Assembly (NCBI GenBank): GCA_002452295.1
Contig: DKEX01000001.1
Span: 1 to 64,000 of the forward strand
Direction of reading: 5' to 3'
DNA from: Firmicutes bacterium UBA6811
GTDB lineage: Bacteria > Bacillota > SHA-98 > UBA4971
DNA: 64,000 bases
Positions 25,593 through 34,469 of the stretch are shown piece by piece (the stretch's first letter is position 1; each line of letters begins with the position of its first letter). Made by a program: the position numbers and the translations under genes. The notes beneath the pieces were generated by a model that saw only the letters and a list, made by a program, of their open reading frames with translations, was not told the DNA's origin and did no database searches.

Positions 25593-26117
25593 GTGTGGTC
25601 ATGGGTCGCCCTCGTGGTCGCATTCGCAGGTGCATCCCTGTTCATGGTTGCGACCCAACGCAGGTACTTTGAGTACGCTGAATGGACCCGGGGGATATCA
25701 GCTTCGATCGAGACAGCCTGCTTGGTCCGGTCGGATGAAGGTGGGACTCTAAGCCTGAGCGTAGGCGTCGCGTCACCTGCCGTCAGGTTCCGGGCTGTGG
25801 TGGACAGAGTGGAGTTCACTCTTGCGCGAGGGGGCAAGCATGCAGGGTACTACTTCACACTCCCAGGCGAAATGGCTGTCGAAGATGTGGCCGAGGAGGA
25901 AGATCTCCAGCGCATCACTGTGACGAAGCGGATACCGATGGAGGCTGTACAGGCTGGCACCGCCGCGATTGAAGCGGGCGGGGGACCCGCAGAAGCAGGT
26001 GGAAATGGCGCGGTGCGACTGACTGGGGACGTGGTCCTGAAGGTTAGCCTGGCACGCGGCGACAGGCTGCTGCGGGTGCCGGTGTCGGGGGAGGTGACGA
26101 TGGCCGATGGCGCGTGA
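25593..26117 (+). CDS. Hypothetical membrane-anchored protein
   Basis: 174 residues starting at GTG 25593. One N-terminal transmembrane helix (WVALVVAFAGASLFMVATQ) is followed by an extracytoplasmic, beta-strand-rich domain (LSLSVGVASPAVRFRAVVDRVEF, VKVSLARG pattern with alternating hydrophobic residues) that recalls LEA/immunoglobulin-like sandwiches. I do not recognise a family. It overlaps the next gene by 11 bases, so the two are probably coupled; the weak ribosome-binding site makes the start uncertain. Confidence 0.65.
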   Translation: MWSWVALVVAFAGASLFMVATQRRYFEYAEWTRGISASIETACLVRSDEGGTLSLSVGVASPAVRFRAVVDRVEFTLARGGKHAGYYFTLPGEMAVEDVAEEEDLQRITVTKRIPMEAVQAGTAAIEAGGGPAEAGGNGAVRLTGDVVLKVSLARGDRLLRVPVSGEVTMADGA

Positions 26118-26532
26118 GGAGGCTGCGACGCGAGGTATGAGGTTTGCTGGCATCGCGGTGCATGCTCTTCTTGCAGTAGGGATCGGATCTGTGTTCCTGG
26201 CCGCCCTGCAGCTCGGGGACTTCACGCCCGTTCCTTCAATGTGGAGCATCGTCATTCCCGTACTCGGGGGGGTATCTTTCGGGCTTGCGCGGATGAGCGT
26301 CCACGAAATGGTGGGATGCGTGGCGGTTGTGCTCGTGGCCTCCCCAGTGCTTGCAGCGGTTCTCGTGGGTTTACCTGCTTCGGCATACGAGGGTGCGGCG
26401 GTTGTACGCGCAGCGCTGCGGGCCGCACTGGTGGCTGACCTCGTTTTTCTGCTGCCGCCCACCCTGGCAGGGGTCATCGTAGGGAGATGGGTGGCGGGCT
26501 TCTCCGGGTACCGCGCCAGACCGTTCAGATAG
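26107..26532 (+). CDS. Hypothetical small integral membrane protein
   Basis: 141 residues with four hydrophobic segments (about residues 14-36, 45-65, 67-87 and 107-127) and an Arg-rich end. ATG 26107 overlaps the previous stop. No family recognised. With its neighbour it links the peptide importer to the aminotransferase and dikinase genes and may serve a shared membrane function. Confidence 0.65.
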   Translation: MAREEAATRGMRFAGIAVHALLAVGIGSVFLAALQLGDFTPVPSMWSIVIPVLGGVSFGLARMSVHEMVGCVAVVLVASPVLAAVLVGLPASAYEGAAVVRAALRAALVADLVFLLPPTLAGVIVGRWVAGFSGYRARPFR

Positions 26533-26606
26533 TACAGGCTTCTGTTTCGGAAGCAACCAGACGGGGAGCCATTACGGCACCCCAGATTGTCTGCGGAGGG
26601 ACCAAT

Positions 26607-27947
26607 ATGGCGCAAGGGGGAAAGGGAGGGCCTGCGCATGCGGGGACGCTGCGCCAGGAGCGTGCTGGCGGGCGGCTGGTTGGGGGAAAGCCGCAGGCGG
26701 CCGTGGTCGAGGAGTTCGCGAGCTTCGTGTCCCCGGGCAGGGTTGGTGTCTACCGTGCCCTGGGGGTCGATGCGGTCCCCGGCAGGCGCGAGGGAGTGTA
26801 CGTGTGGGACCTCGACGGGAAGAGGTACATCAACTGCCGGTCGAGCGGCGGCGTGTTCAACCTGGGCCACCGGGCGCCCGCCGTCGTGAACGCGCTGAAG
26901 CAGGCGCTGGACGTGCTCGACATCGGGGATCACATGCTCCTCAGTGAACAGCGGGCCAGGCTGGCCAGGAGGCTCGCCGAACTCACTCCCGGTGACATCA
27001 CGTACAGCTTTTTCACCGCGAGCGGCGGCGAGGCGTGCGACGTCGCGATCAAGCTCGCCAGGGGCTATACGGGCCGTCCGGGGATCGTTTCGGCTGAGAA
27101 TGGATACCACGGGCACACGGGGTTTGCGCTCTCTGCCGGCGATCCCCGCTTCAAGAGGCACTTCGAGCCGCTCATGCCGGGTTTTCACCAGGTGCCCTTC
27201 GGGGACGTCGAGGCTCTCAGGCGCGCCGTGGACGAGACGACTGCTGCGGTGATATTCGAGACCATACCCGCAACTGCCGGAATAATCATTCCACCTGCCG
27301 ACTTCTTCCCGGCGGTGAGGCAGGTATGCGACGCCGCGGGCGCTCTCATGATCCTCGACGAGGTGCAAGCCGGGCTCGGGCGCACGGGCCGCCTTTGGGC
27401 GACCGACGAGTGGGGCGTGGTCCCGGATATCCTGGTGCTCGGCAAGGGGATGAGCGGCGGGGTTTACCCGCTCTCGGCGGTATGCTACAGGGCACACGTT
27501 GACGAGTTCTTCAGGCGAAACCCGTTCGTGCATCTTACGTCCTTCGGAGGGGCGGACCTCGGGTGCGTGTGCGCCCTTGCCATGCTGGACGAGATCTGCC
27601 GGCCTGGCTTCCTGGACCATGTGAGGTCCATGGGCGAGCGGTTCGAGCGGGGGTTCGCAGCGCTCAGGAAGGCTTATCCTGGCCTCGTGGCAGGCTGGAG
27701 GCGGCGCGGCCTCATGATGGCGTTCGAGCTCGCCGACGACAGGCTCGGGCCCATGATGACGTACGCCCTGGGGGAAAACGGCGTCATCGCGGTGTTCTCC
27801 GACTTTCGCCCGAGGGCGATGCAGATAATGCCGCCTCTTGTCATCCAGCCGGCCCAGGTGGACGAGGTGATCGATGCCATGGACCGGGCGCTCGGCCTCG
27901 TCGAGAGCATGGTTGCCGCCGGGGCGCCCGTTCCATACACTCCCTGA
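26607..27947 (+). CDS. Class III PLP-dependent aminotransferase
   Basis: 446 residues from ATG 26607, six bases after GGAGGG. Fold-type I class III signatures: GVYVWDLDGKRYINCRSSGGVFNLGH, FTASGGEACDVAIKLAR, GYHGHTGFALSAGD, ILDEVQAGLGRTGRLW and LGKGMSGGVYPLSAV with the Schiff-base Lys. Relatives include 4-aminobutyrate, ornithine and acetylornithine transaminases and various secondary-metabolism enzymes; the substrate cannot be assigned. It is followed after 18 bp by the dikinase-like gene, so the two enzymes are probably cotranslated and share a pathway. Confidence 0.9.
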   Translation: MAQGGKGGPAHAGTLRQERAGGRLVGGKPQAAVVEEFASFVSPGRVGVYRALGVDAVPGRREGVYVWDLDGKRYINCRSSGGVFNLGHRAPAVVNALKQALDVLDIGDHMLLSEQRARLARRLAELTPGDITYSFFTASGGEACDVAIKLARGYTGRPGIVSAENGYHGHTGFALSAGDPRFKRHFEPLMPGFHQVPFGDVEALRRAVDETTAAVIFETIPATAGIIIPPADFFPAVRQVCDAAGALMILDEVQAGLGRTGRLWATDEWGVVPDILVLGKGMSGGVYPLSAVCYRAHVDEFFRRNPFVHLTSFGGADLGCVCALAMLDEICRPGFLDHVRSMGERFERGFAALRKAYPGLVAGWRRRGLMMAFELADDRLGPMMTYALGENGVIAVFSDFRPRAMQIMPPLVIQPAQVDEVIDAMDRALGLVESMVAAGAPVPYTP

Positions 27948-27965
27948 CCTGGAGGGGCGGGTGTC

Positions 27966-30758
27966 ATGAGGGGAAGCGCACAGACGGACCCGTACGTTCT
28001 GCATCTTAGCGAGATCGGACCCGAACATGACGGCCTTGTGGGGGGAAAAGCCCGGGGTCTTGCCCGCCTGGTAAGGGCGGGCCTGCCGGTGCCCGAGGGG
28101 TTCGTCATCACGACCGCGGCGTACCTGCGGCATGCGGTGGGCACAAGAGCAAAGGCAGAGGCGGAGCGGGAGGCAGGGATAGAGACAGAGGCCGCCCCCG
28201 ATCTCTGGCGGCCGGTCAGCGATACCTACCAGGGCCTTGCAACCCGGCACCCGGGAGCGTCCTTCGCTGTGAGATCCTCGGCCGGCGCGGAGGACGAGGT
28301 GGGGTCCTCGCACGCGGGGCAGTACGACACCTCCCTCGGGGTCCGCGGGTGGGATGCCCTGGTTGAGGCGGTGCTCTGCTGCTGGGGGTCGCTGGAGGGG
28401 GACAGGGCCCGGGCGTATTCGCCGCATCGCGGGGCGCGGCGCGCCGGGAGGCGCCCGGAGCATGCCATGGCTGTGATCGTGCAGGTTGAGATTCCGGCTG
28501 AGGTGAGCGGCGTCCTTTTCACGTTGAACCCGCAATCCGGCAGAGAAAACGAGATGCTGGTGGAGGCGAGCTGGGGTCTGGGCGAGGCGGTCGTGTCGGG
28601 CCTAGCGAACCCCGACAGGTTCGTGCTGGACACGTGGACCGAAACGGTTGTGCACGCGGAGATAAACGACAAGAGGGTCATGGTGGCGGCGGGCGTGGAT
28701 TCTCGCGGTGTGAAGGAGATGCCCGTCCCGGAGGAGATGCAGAGAAGACGCACTCTCGATGACGGGGCGCTCGTCCGCCTGATGCGGCTTGGCGAGAGGG
28801 TCCAGGAGGCGCACGGCCTTCCCCAGGACGTTGAATGGGCCTTTGCGGGCGGTGAATTCTTCATCCTGCAGGCACGACCCCTGACGGCATTTTCGTTTGC
28901 GGACGATTTCGGCCAGTGGACCTCCGCCAACTTCAGAGAGGTCATGCCGGGGTTCGCCTCGTACCTGAGCCAGTCCATGTCGTTCCACCACGACTTCGCC
29001 CGCGCGACGGACGAAGTCTTCAGGCGCATCAGGCTGTCCCGCAAGGAAGATGAGGGGACCAGGTGGGCAGCGACGTTCTTCGGCCACGGCTACTGGAACG
29101 TGGGGTCGGCCAAGCGGGTGGCGGCGCGGGTGCCGGGCTTCAGGGAGCGCGCGTTCGACCGTACCGTCGGGATCATCCCTTCGTATGAAGGGGACGGGGC
29201 CGTGACCCCGTGGACTCCCGCGACGGTGCTCCGCGCCCTTCCTTCGCTCTTTGCTCTCAGGAAGCACTACCGGCTCGCGGTCGAGGAGGCCCGGAGCTTC
29301 ATCTCGTGGTTTGACGCGAACGAGCAGAAATGGGACAGGGTAGCCCCGGAGGCGCTTGGCGATGCGGACCTTGCGACGTGGACGAAGTTCGGCATCGACC
29401 TGCACTGGCAGGCGAACCGGTGGGCCCTTGTGCTCTCTCTCCTCGGGACGCAGGCACAGGACGACTTCCACGCCTTGGTCGAAAGGATAGACCGCGTCGC
29501 CAGAAGAATGGGAAAGGCCGTGTCCGAGGCGCGCCTTCTCACCGGCATCGCCCGGATGGCTACAGCCGAGCCGCTCGCAGCCATCTGGGAGCTTGCGAGG
29601 TTCGCCGAAGCAGCGCCTGGCGTTGCCAGGATGCTGCGAGAGGAGTCCAGCCGGGAGCTTGCGGCGCGGTTTCGCCGATGGGAGGCTCTTGGGTCCGCGT
29701 CGGGCTCGGGGGACGCTGCCCATGCCGCGGACGAGCTGTGGCGGCGGTTCGCCGACTGTGTTTCGCGTTTCCGCTACATGTCGGAGGTGGACGAGGACCT
29801 CGCCGTCCCCAGGTGGATCGAGGACGTGAGTCTCCCCCTTTCCATGCTGAAGGCGTGCCTTTCCGGAGATGTGGGAGAGGACCCGCGACTTCAGCTTGCC
29901 CGCCAGGAGAAGGTGAGAGTCGAGGAGGAGCGGGTCGCCGCTGGGGTGCTGCGGTCGGGGTGGGCTGGCCGGCTGAACCCGTTTTCGTCTCGCGGCTTTC
30001 GCACGCAGCTCGAGCTTGTGAGGCGTCTTGCCTGGTGGCGCGAGGAGACGCGTATGTACCTGAGCCGGGCGAGGTACCACACCAGGCGTTTTCTGAGGGA
30101 GCAGGGCAGGCGCTGGGCGAGCCGCGGCCTATCTTGCGCTGAGGACGACGTCTTCTGGATGTCCCGCGGCGAGGTGCTCGGCCTCCTCGACGGAGGAGCC
30201 GATCCCGGTCAGGTGCGCGATGCGGTCAGAAAGAGACGTCGCATTCCCGTGATGTACAGGAACTTCGTCCCGCCGCCCGTGATCCTGCCCGGTCCCGCCC
30301 AGGTGTTCACGAAGCGCTCCCTGGCTCCGGGGGCGCGGGTCATCGACGACACTGTCGCCGGGGTGTACCTGCAGCGCAATAACGCTCGACCCGACGCGGC
30401 CACCGGCGACATGAACGTGAAGGAGGCGTTCACCGGTGTCGGCTGTTCGGCAGGGGTCGCGCGCGGCGTCGCCCGCGTGATCCGATCGCTGGACGAGGCA
30501 GGCGCCCTCCGGAAAGGCGAGGTGCTGGTGGCGCCGTTCGCGAACCCCGGCTGGATGCCGCTCTTCGGCGTCGCGTGCGCGATCGTGCTGGAGGAGGGCG
30601 GTCTTCTCTCCCACAGCGCCGTGGTGGCCAGGGAGTACGGGATCCCGGCGGTGCTGCAGGTGGAGAGAGCCACCACCAGGCTTCGCACCGGGGACATGGT
30701 GATCGTGGACGGGGCACGAGGTCTGGTTGAGGTGCTGGAAAGAAGGACGGAAGGCTGA
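27966..30758 (+). CDS. Rifampicin phosphotransferase/PEP synthase-like dikinase
   Basis: 930 residues. The N-terminal ATP-grasp (PEP/pyruvate-binding) domain has VGGKARGLARL, VPEGFVITTAAY, FAVRSSAGAEDE, GVLFTLNP and VEASWGLGEAVVSG. A central domain starts with QWTSANFREVMPGFASYLSQSMS, the W-T-x-x-N-x-x-E-V-x-P motif typical of rifampicin phosphotransferase (RPH)-like proteins. The C-terminal swivelling domain has EEGGLLSHSAVVAREYGIPAV with phospho-His883. The PEP-binding TIM barrel of true PEP synthase is absent. Such enzymes transfer the beta phosphate of ATP through the His to an acceptor held in the middle domain; RPH itself modifies rifamycins. The acceptor here is unknown. Its aminotransferase partner suggests a small-molecule pathway rather than simple resistance. 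Confidence 0.87.
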   Translation: MRGSAQTDPYVLHLSEIGPEHDGLVGGKARGLARLVRAGLPVPEGFVITTAAYLRHAVGTRAKAEAEREAGIETEAAPDLWRPVSDTYQGLATRHPGASFAVRSSAGAEDEVGSSHAGQYDTSLGVRGWDALVEAVLCCWGSLEGDRARAYSPHRGARRAGRRPEHAMAVIVQVEIPAEVSGVLFTLNPQSGRENEMLVEASWGLGEAVVSGLANPDRFVLDTWTETVVHAEINDKRVMVAAGVDSRGVKEMPVPEEMQRRRTLDDGALVRLMRLGERVQEAHGLPQDVEWAFAGGEFFILQARPLTAFSFADDFGQWTSANFREVMPGFASYLSQSMSFHHDFARATDEVFRRIRLSRKEDEGTRWAATFFGHGYWNVGSAKRVAARVPGFRERAFDRTVGIIPSYEGDGAVTPWTPATVLRALPSLFALRKHYRLAVEEARSFISWFDANEQKWDRVAPEALGDADLATWTKFGIDLHWQANRWALVLSLLGTQAQDDFHALVERIDRVARRMGKAVSEARLLTGIARMATAEPLAAIWELARFAEAAPGVARMLREESSRELAARFRRWEALGSASGSGDAAHAADELWRRFADCVSRFRYMSEVDEDLAVPRWIEDVSLPLSMLKACLSGDVGEDPRLQLARQEKVRVEEERVAAGVLRSGWAGRLNPFSSRGFRTQLELVRRLAWWREETRMYLSRARYHTRRFLREQGRRWASRGLSCAEDDVFWMSRGEVLGLLDGGADPGQVRDAVRKRRRIPVMYRNFVPPPVILPGPAQVFTKRSLAPGARVIDDTVAGVYLQRNNARPDAATGDMNVKEAFTGVGCSAGVARGVARVIRSLDEAGALRKGEVLVAPFANPGWMPLFGVACAIVLEEGGLLSHSAVVAREYGIPAVLQVERATTRLRTGDMVIVDGARGLVEVLERRTEG

Positions 30759-30790
30759 TCCGGCGTCACCTGCGGTTTCGTTCATCGAGG

Positions 30791-30819
30791 GTGCCAGGCG
30801 TCGCCCGGCATGGGCGACT
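30791..30819. repeat. Palindromic repeat, copy 1
   Basis: A 29-base unit beginning GTGCCAG with a hairpin GTCGCC-CGGCAT-GGGCGAC. A second copy starts 69 bases further on and differs at four positions, two of which form a compensated stem pair. Confidence 0.7.
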
Positions 30820-30859
30820 ACGTACCTTGAAAATGAATGATTGGTTCTCATCCTGCGCC

Positions 30860-30888
30860 GTGCCAGCCGTCGGCCGGCACGGCCGACT
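30860..30888. repeat. Palindromic repeat, copy 2
   Basis: Same unit as at 30791-30819: GTGCCAG, then hairpin GTCGGC-CGGCAC-GGCCGAC. The C-G pair of copy 1 is G-C here. Both lie between the convergent dikinase and FmdE-like genes, a position typical for REP-like elements. Confidence 0.7.
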
Positions 30889-30925
30889 GGTTAGGAGCGG
30901 ATGCTAGCCACTCTCGATGACCGAC

Positions 30926-31336
30926 CTAACCTGCTATCGAGTCCCAGTCGAAGAGTGCGTCGCTCGCAAGACCGAAGATCCGCTCGGCGGCGGCCTCCCC
31001 GTCCTCGTTCTCGAGGATGCCGGGGAGAGAGCGCTCGACCTCGGGTTTGAGCCTCACGACCATAGCCCTTCCGCCCGATGCGATCCTGGCGCGGGGTTCG
31101 CCCGAGGCGACATTCCTGATGTTGCCCTTGCCGAAGGTGCAGCCGGTGGCAAGCTGGAGGCCGTCATTCATGCACGAGACCGGCGGCGCGTCCCCGGCGT
31201 ATGAATCGACTGTGACGCCGAAGTACTTCTTCGCGCCGAGCTTTTCGAGGGCGAGGGATCCCATCTTATAGCCGATGGCCACGTACGGGCCGAGATGGCC
31301 ATGGAACTCTCTGATCCGCTGGAGAACCTCGTTCAT
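30926..31336 (-). CDS. FmdE-like protein (formylmethanofuran dehydrogenase subunit E family)
   Basis: 136 residues matching the N-terminal FmdE domain: FHGHLGPYVAIGYKMGSLALEKLG, then SCMNDGLQLATGCTFGKGNI, including the conserved His and Cys residues thought to bind a metal. The C-terminal zinc ribbon found in longer FmdE proteins is missing. In bacteria lacking methanofuran these proteins often associate with molybdo-enzymes or metal handling; the role here is unknown. It lies downstream of cysE on the same strand (119 bp gap). ATG at 31336 follows a G-rich GAGGGGGG. Confidence 0.85.
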   Translation of the reverse strand: MNEVLQRIREFHGHLGPYVAIGYKMGSLALEKLGAKKYFGVTVDSYAGDAPPVSCMNDGLQLATGCTFGKGNIRNVASGEPRARIASGGRAMVVRLKPEVERSLPGILENEDGEAAAERIFGLASDALFDWDSIAG

Positions 31337-31455
31337 CCCGCTCGCCCCCCCTCGAGACCTTCGCTGTTGCTGCGGACGGCCGTCCCGGTGACTGGTCCGA
31401 CACCGGCACCGGCAGCGCGCTGCGTGACGCGCCGTAACCTGCGGTTTCCGTCGCC

Positions 31456-32121
31456 TTACGATATTAGACAGCGGGCCTTGGAATCCTTCTCGATGTTCTC
31501 CAGCCGCTCCTCGAGCTCTTCCACCCTGCGACCCAGCTTCTCCAGCGCCGACTGCACGGGGTCGGGCAGGTTCTGGTGGTTGAGGTCGATGCCTGGCACT
31601 CGCTTCCCGTACCTCGCGACGATCTTTCCCGGGACGCCCACCACGGTCGCTCCGGCCGGCACGGGCCTCAGCACCACGGCGCCCGCGCCGATCTTCGCCT
31701 CGTCGCCCACCTCGAACGACCCTAGCACCTTCGCACCAGCGGCTATGACGACGCGGTTCCCAATGGTCGGGTGGCGCTTGCCCTTCTCTTTCCCGGTGCC
31801 GCCCAGGGTCACCCCCTGGTAGATGGTGACGTCGTCGCCGATCTCGGTGGTCTCGCCGATGACAACGCCCATGCCGTGGTCGATGAAAAGGCGCCGGCCG
31901 ATGCGCGCCCCGGGGTGGATCTCTATGCCGGTCAGGGCACGCACCATGTGCGAGATGAGCCTTGCGATGACGAACATCCGCCTCTCATAGAAGAAGTGGG
32001 CGATCCTGTATCCTGTGACCGCGTGAAGGCCGGGATAGCACAGCACAACCTCGAGCACGTTCTTGGCTGCGGGATCCCGGTCGAATACGACCCTGATGTC
32101 CTCACGAATGCGTTCCAACAT
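31456..32121 (-). CDS. cysE: Serine O-acetyltransferase
   Basis: 221 residues. Acetylates serine with acetyl-CoA to give O-acetylserine, the first committed step of cysteine synthesis. N-terminal helical part ([21 protein letters not shown], the short Bacillus/EpsC type) is followed by left-handed beta-helix hexapeptide repeats ([51 protein letters not shown]). A C-terminal coiled-coil tail of about 50 residues ([16 protein letters not shown]) is an extra feature. ATG 32121 has GGGGAGGTG upstream at good spacing. It is divergent from cysK, which uses the product. Confidence 0.95.
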   Translation of the reverse strand: MLERIREDIRVVFDRDPAAKNVLEVVLCYPGLHAVTGYRIAHFFYERRMFVIARLISHMVRALTGIEIHPGARIGRRLFIDHGMGVVIGETTEIGDDVTIYQGVTLGGTGKEKGKRHPTIGNRVVIAAGAKVLGSFEVGDEAKIGAGAVVLRPVPAGATVVGVPGKIVARYGKRVPGIDLNHQNLPDPVQSALEKLGRRVEELEERLENIEKDSKARCLIS

Positions 32122-32152
32122 GGGAAATGCACCTCCCCGTAAGCCCCCACTA

Positions 32153-32200
32153 TGGTCGGGGAATACCCTAGTAATTTGGTCGGGTTTGCTGTATTATAAC
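32153..32200. promoter_or_regulatory. Divergent cysE-cysK control region
   Basis: Two direct TGGTCGGG motifs (32153-32160 and 32177-32184) and an imperfect dyad AATACCC...GGGTTT (32162-32187) precede an AT-rich TATTATAAC (32192-32200) that could be the cysK -10. The dyad resembles sites of Rrf2-family cysteine regulators (CymR-like); no such regulator is in the window. Confidence 0.4.
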
Positions 32201-32304
32201 ACATGAAGGCCCGGCCCGCCAGATCCCTGCAGCAAGTGTTCCACGCGGCAAGTGACGGCGGCCCCGGGTGCGGCGTGGGCGCGCCTGTCAGGAAGGTGAG
32301 CGTT

Positions 32305-33222
32305 GTGGCGAAGATCGCCAGGAGCGTGTCGGACATCATCGGGAGGACCCCTCTCGTCCGGATCGGCCGGATTGCAAGAGGCCTGCCCGGAGAGATCGCG
32401 GCGAAGCTGGAATTCATGAACCCGGGCGGAAGCGTGAAGGATCGCACCGCCCTGGGGATGCTCCTCGCTGCGGAGAGGGAGGGAAGGCTCGGCCCCGGGT
32501 CGGTGGTGGTGGAGCCCACCAGCGGCAACACGGGGATCGCCCTTGCGATGCTTTGTGCCGCGCACGGGCTCCGCCTCATCGTGACCATGCCGGAGTCCAT
32601 GAGTGTCGAGCGCCGGAGGATACTCGAGGCACACGGCGCCGAGGTCATCCTGACGCCCGCAGCGGGGGGAATGGCCGGGGCCGTGCGGCAGGCGACCGCC
32701 ATCGCAAGTGAGACGCCCGCCGCGTTCATGCCGCAGCAGTTCACAAACCTGGCGAACCCTGATATCCACCGCAGGACCACCGCCAGGGAGATCTGGGAGG
32801 ACACCGACGGCAAGGTTGACGTGCTGGTCGCGGGCGTCGGCACGGGCGGCACCATTACAGGCGTGGGCGAGGCTCTCAAGGCGAAGAAACCCGCTGTGCG
32901 CGTCGTTGCCGTGGAGCCGGCGGAGTCCCGCGTGCTCGAGGGCCGGCCTGCCGGGCCACACGGCATCCAGGGCATCGGCGCCGGGTTCGTCCCCGATGTG
33001 CTAAATGCCAGCATCATGGACGAGGTGGTGGCGGTGTCAACCGGGGACGCCGTCCGGATGGCTGGCAGGCTTGCGAGGGAGGAAGGCATCCTCGCAGGGA
33101 TCTCGTCCGGCGCGGCGCTTGCCGCTGCGCTGTGCGTCGCGGAGCGGCCGGAGAGCGCGGGCCGTCTCGTGGTCGTGATCTTCCCCGACGGGGGCGAGCG
33201 ATACCTGTCGGATCCCCTGTGA
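32305..33222 (+). CDS. cysK: Cysteine synthase A (O-acetylserine sulfhydrylase)
   Basis: 305 residues from GTG 32305, five bases after GGAAGGTGA; an in-frame ATG at 32203 would add an unconserved extension. PLP fold-type II enzyme: [15 protein letters not shown], then [14 protein letters not shown] with the PLP Lys, [16 protein letters not shown] substrate loop, [12 protein letters not shown] phosphate loop, [12 protein letters not shown] and closing [13 protein letters not shown]. It completes cysteine synthesis from O-acetylserine and sulfide. The divergent cysE gene gives a two-gene cysteine module. Confidence 0.96.
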   Translation: MAKIARSVSDIIGRTPLVRIGRIARGLPGEIAAKLEFMNPGGSVKDRTALGMLLAAEREGRLGPGSVVVEPTSGNTGIALAMLCAAHGLRLIVTMPESMSVERRRILEAHGAEVILTPAAGGMAGAVRQATAIASETPAAFMPQQFTNLANPDIHRRTTAREIWEDTDGKVDVLVAGVGTGGTITGVGEALKAKKPAVRVVAVEPAESRVLEGRPAGPHGIQGIGAGFVPDVLNASIMDEVVAVSTGDAVRMAGRLAREEGILAGISSGAALAAALCVAERPESAGRLVVVIFPDGGERYLSDPL

Positions 33223-33440
33223 GCGCGCGGCTTCCTGGTACAGGACCGCCGCCGGGCGCTCGCGGGAATGGTGTGTCCGGAATGCACGGGGGCCTGCGAC
33301 GATCCACCCCATCGAGTGACGGCCGGCCCTTTGCGTGCGCGGGGTCACGCAGGGTGCTATGCGCCATCTGTTCTGCGCATAATAGCCATAGGTCGAAGAG
33401 CGACTGGCAGCGAGACATCATTGCGCAGGACGGAGGCTGA
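33223..33440. other. Intergenic region, no recognisable gene
   Basis: 218 bp between cysK and the SpoIID-like gene. CATAAT at about 33376 could be a -10 element, but no matching -35 is seen. Nothing else was recognised. Confidence 0.4.
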
Positions 33441-34397
33441 TTGAACGTGGCTGGTGGAAAGAGTAGAAACCTGCTGTGGCTCGGGATCGGGCTTCTGGTC
33501 GTGGTGCTGGCGGTGGTTGGTATCTCAAGAGGGAGGAGGACAGCCCTCGCGAAGGAGCCCGCCATAAGGGTTTACCTCTCCGACCAGAAGAAGGTGCAGG
33601 CGATGCCGATGGAGGAGTACGTGGCCGCTGTGGTTGCCGGCGAGATGAAGAATTACTGGCCGAAAGAGGCCCTTGCGGCCCAGGCGGTCGTGGCGCGCAC
33701 GTTCGCGCTGAAGACCCTCGAGGAGAAGCGCGGGAAAGGGCCCATGGGCTCAGACATCCAGGCCGGGTTCAAGCAGGCCCAGGAGTTCAAGCCGGAGAAT
33801 GTAAACGATGCGATCAGGACGGCCGTCAGAGAGACCAGAGGGAAAGTGCTCACCCATGACGGCAGGCTCATCGACGCATGGTTTCACTCCAACGCCGGGG
33901 GCCTCACCGCCCTCGCCAAGGAGGGCCTGAACTTCCGCGGCCCTGAGCCACCGTACACCGTGGTCAAGAAGAGCCCTGACATGACGTCCGACGTCCCGGC
34001 CCAGGACCGCGTGTGGTCGGCGACCTTCAGCACGGCCGAGGTGGAGGCCGCGCTGAGCAAGATCGGGATACCGCTGAAGGGCGTCACCGACATGACCATC
34101 GCAAGGCGCGGCCCCTCGGGACGGGCGCAGACCATCACTATCCGCCATTCGGGCGGGGACACCACCATCGGCGGCAACGACCTGCGGGTTGCCCTGGACC
34201 CCATGCGCATGAGGTCGAACTTCATAACGAGCCTGGAGGTTCGCGACGGCCAGATCCGCATGGACGGCAAGGGCTTCGGCCACGGCGTGGGCATGAGCCA
34301 GTGGGGCGCCCACAACATGGCGAAGGCGGGGCGCCGCCACGAGGAGATCTGCACTTACTATTTCAAGGACGTGCGGGTAGAGAAGCGCTGGGCATAG
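33441..34397 (+). CDS. SpoIID/LytB-domain protein
   Basis: About 318 residues from TTG 33441, or 316 from GTG 33447, after GGAGG. An N-terminal transmembrane helix (NLLWLGIGLLVVVLAVVGI) is followed by the SpoIID domain: MPMEEYVAAVVAGEM, ALAAQAVVARTFAL, VRETRGKVLTHDGRLIDAWFHSNAGG and the C-terminal GKGFGHGVGMSQWGAHNMAKAG. SpoIID is a lytic transglycosylase that trims denuded glycan during engulfment in endospore formers; vegetative relatives remodel peptidoglycan. It supports a Bacillota origin. No spoIIR, spoIIQ or other sporulation gene is adjacent, so its role cannot be assigned to sporulation with certainty. Confidence 0.9.
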   Translation: MNVAGGKSRNLLWLGIGLLVVVLAVVGISRGRRTALAKEPAIRVYLSDQKKVQAMPMEEYVAAVVAGEMKNYWPKEALAAQAVVARTFALKTLEEKRGKGPMGSDIQAGFKQAQEFKPENVNDAIRTAVRETRGKVLTHDGRLIDAWFHSNAGGLTALAKEGLNFRGPEPPYTVVKKSPDMTSDVPAQDRVWSATFSTAEVEAALSKIGIPLKGVTDMTIARRGPSGRAQTITIRHSGGDTTIGGNDLRVALDPMRMRSNFITSLEVRDGQIRMDGKGFGHGVGMSQWGAHNMAKAGRRHEEICTYYFKDVRVEKRWA

Positions 34398-34469
34398 CAT
34401 GAAGCCCGGAGGGGGACCGGAGATGCGCCCGCACACATGTGGAGGCACGTGCGGAGAGGGGGAGACAAC

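Noticed and set aside
25773..28535. 920-codon open frame on the minus strand
   Set aside because: It is antisense to four well-supported genes including the aminotransferase and dikinase. Its Arg/Pro/His-rich composition is that of a GC shadow.
27966..30758. Phosphoenolpyruvate synthase
   Set aside because: The ATP-grasp and phospho-His domains are shared, but the C-terminal PEP-binding TIM barrel is missing and the central domain has the RPH-type motif.
31932..33287. 451-codon minus-strand frame across cysK
   Set aside because: Antisense to cysK, whose PLP and substrate motifs are unmistakable; the frame has no domain signature.
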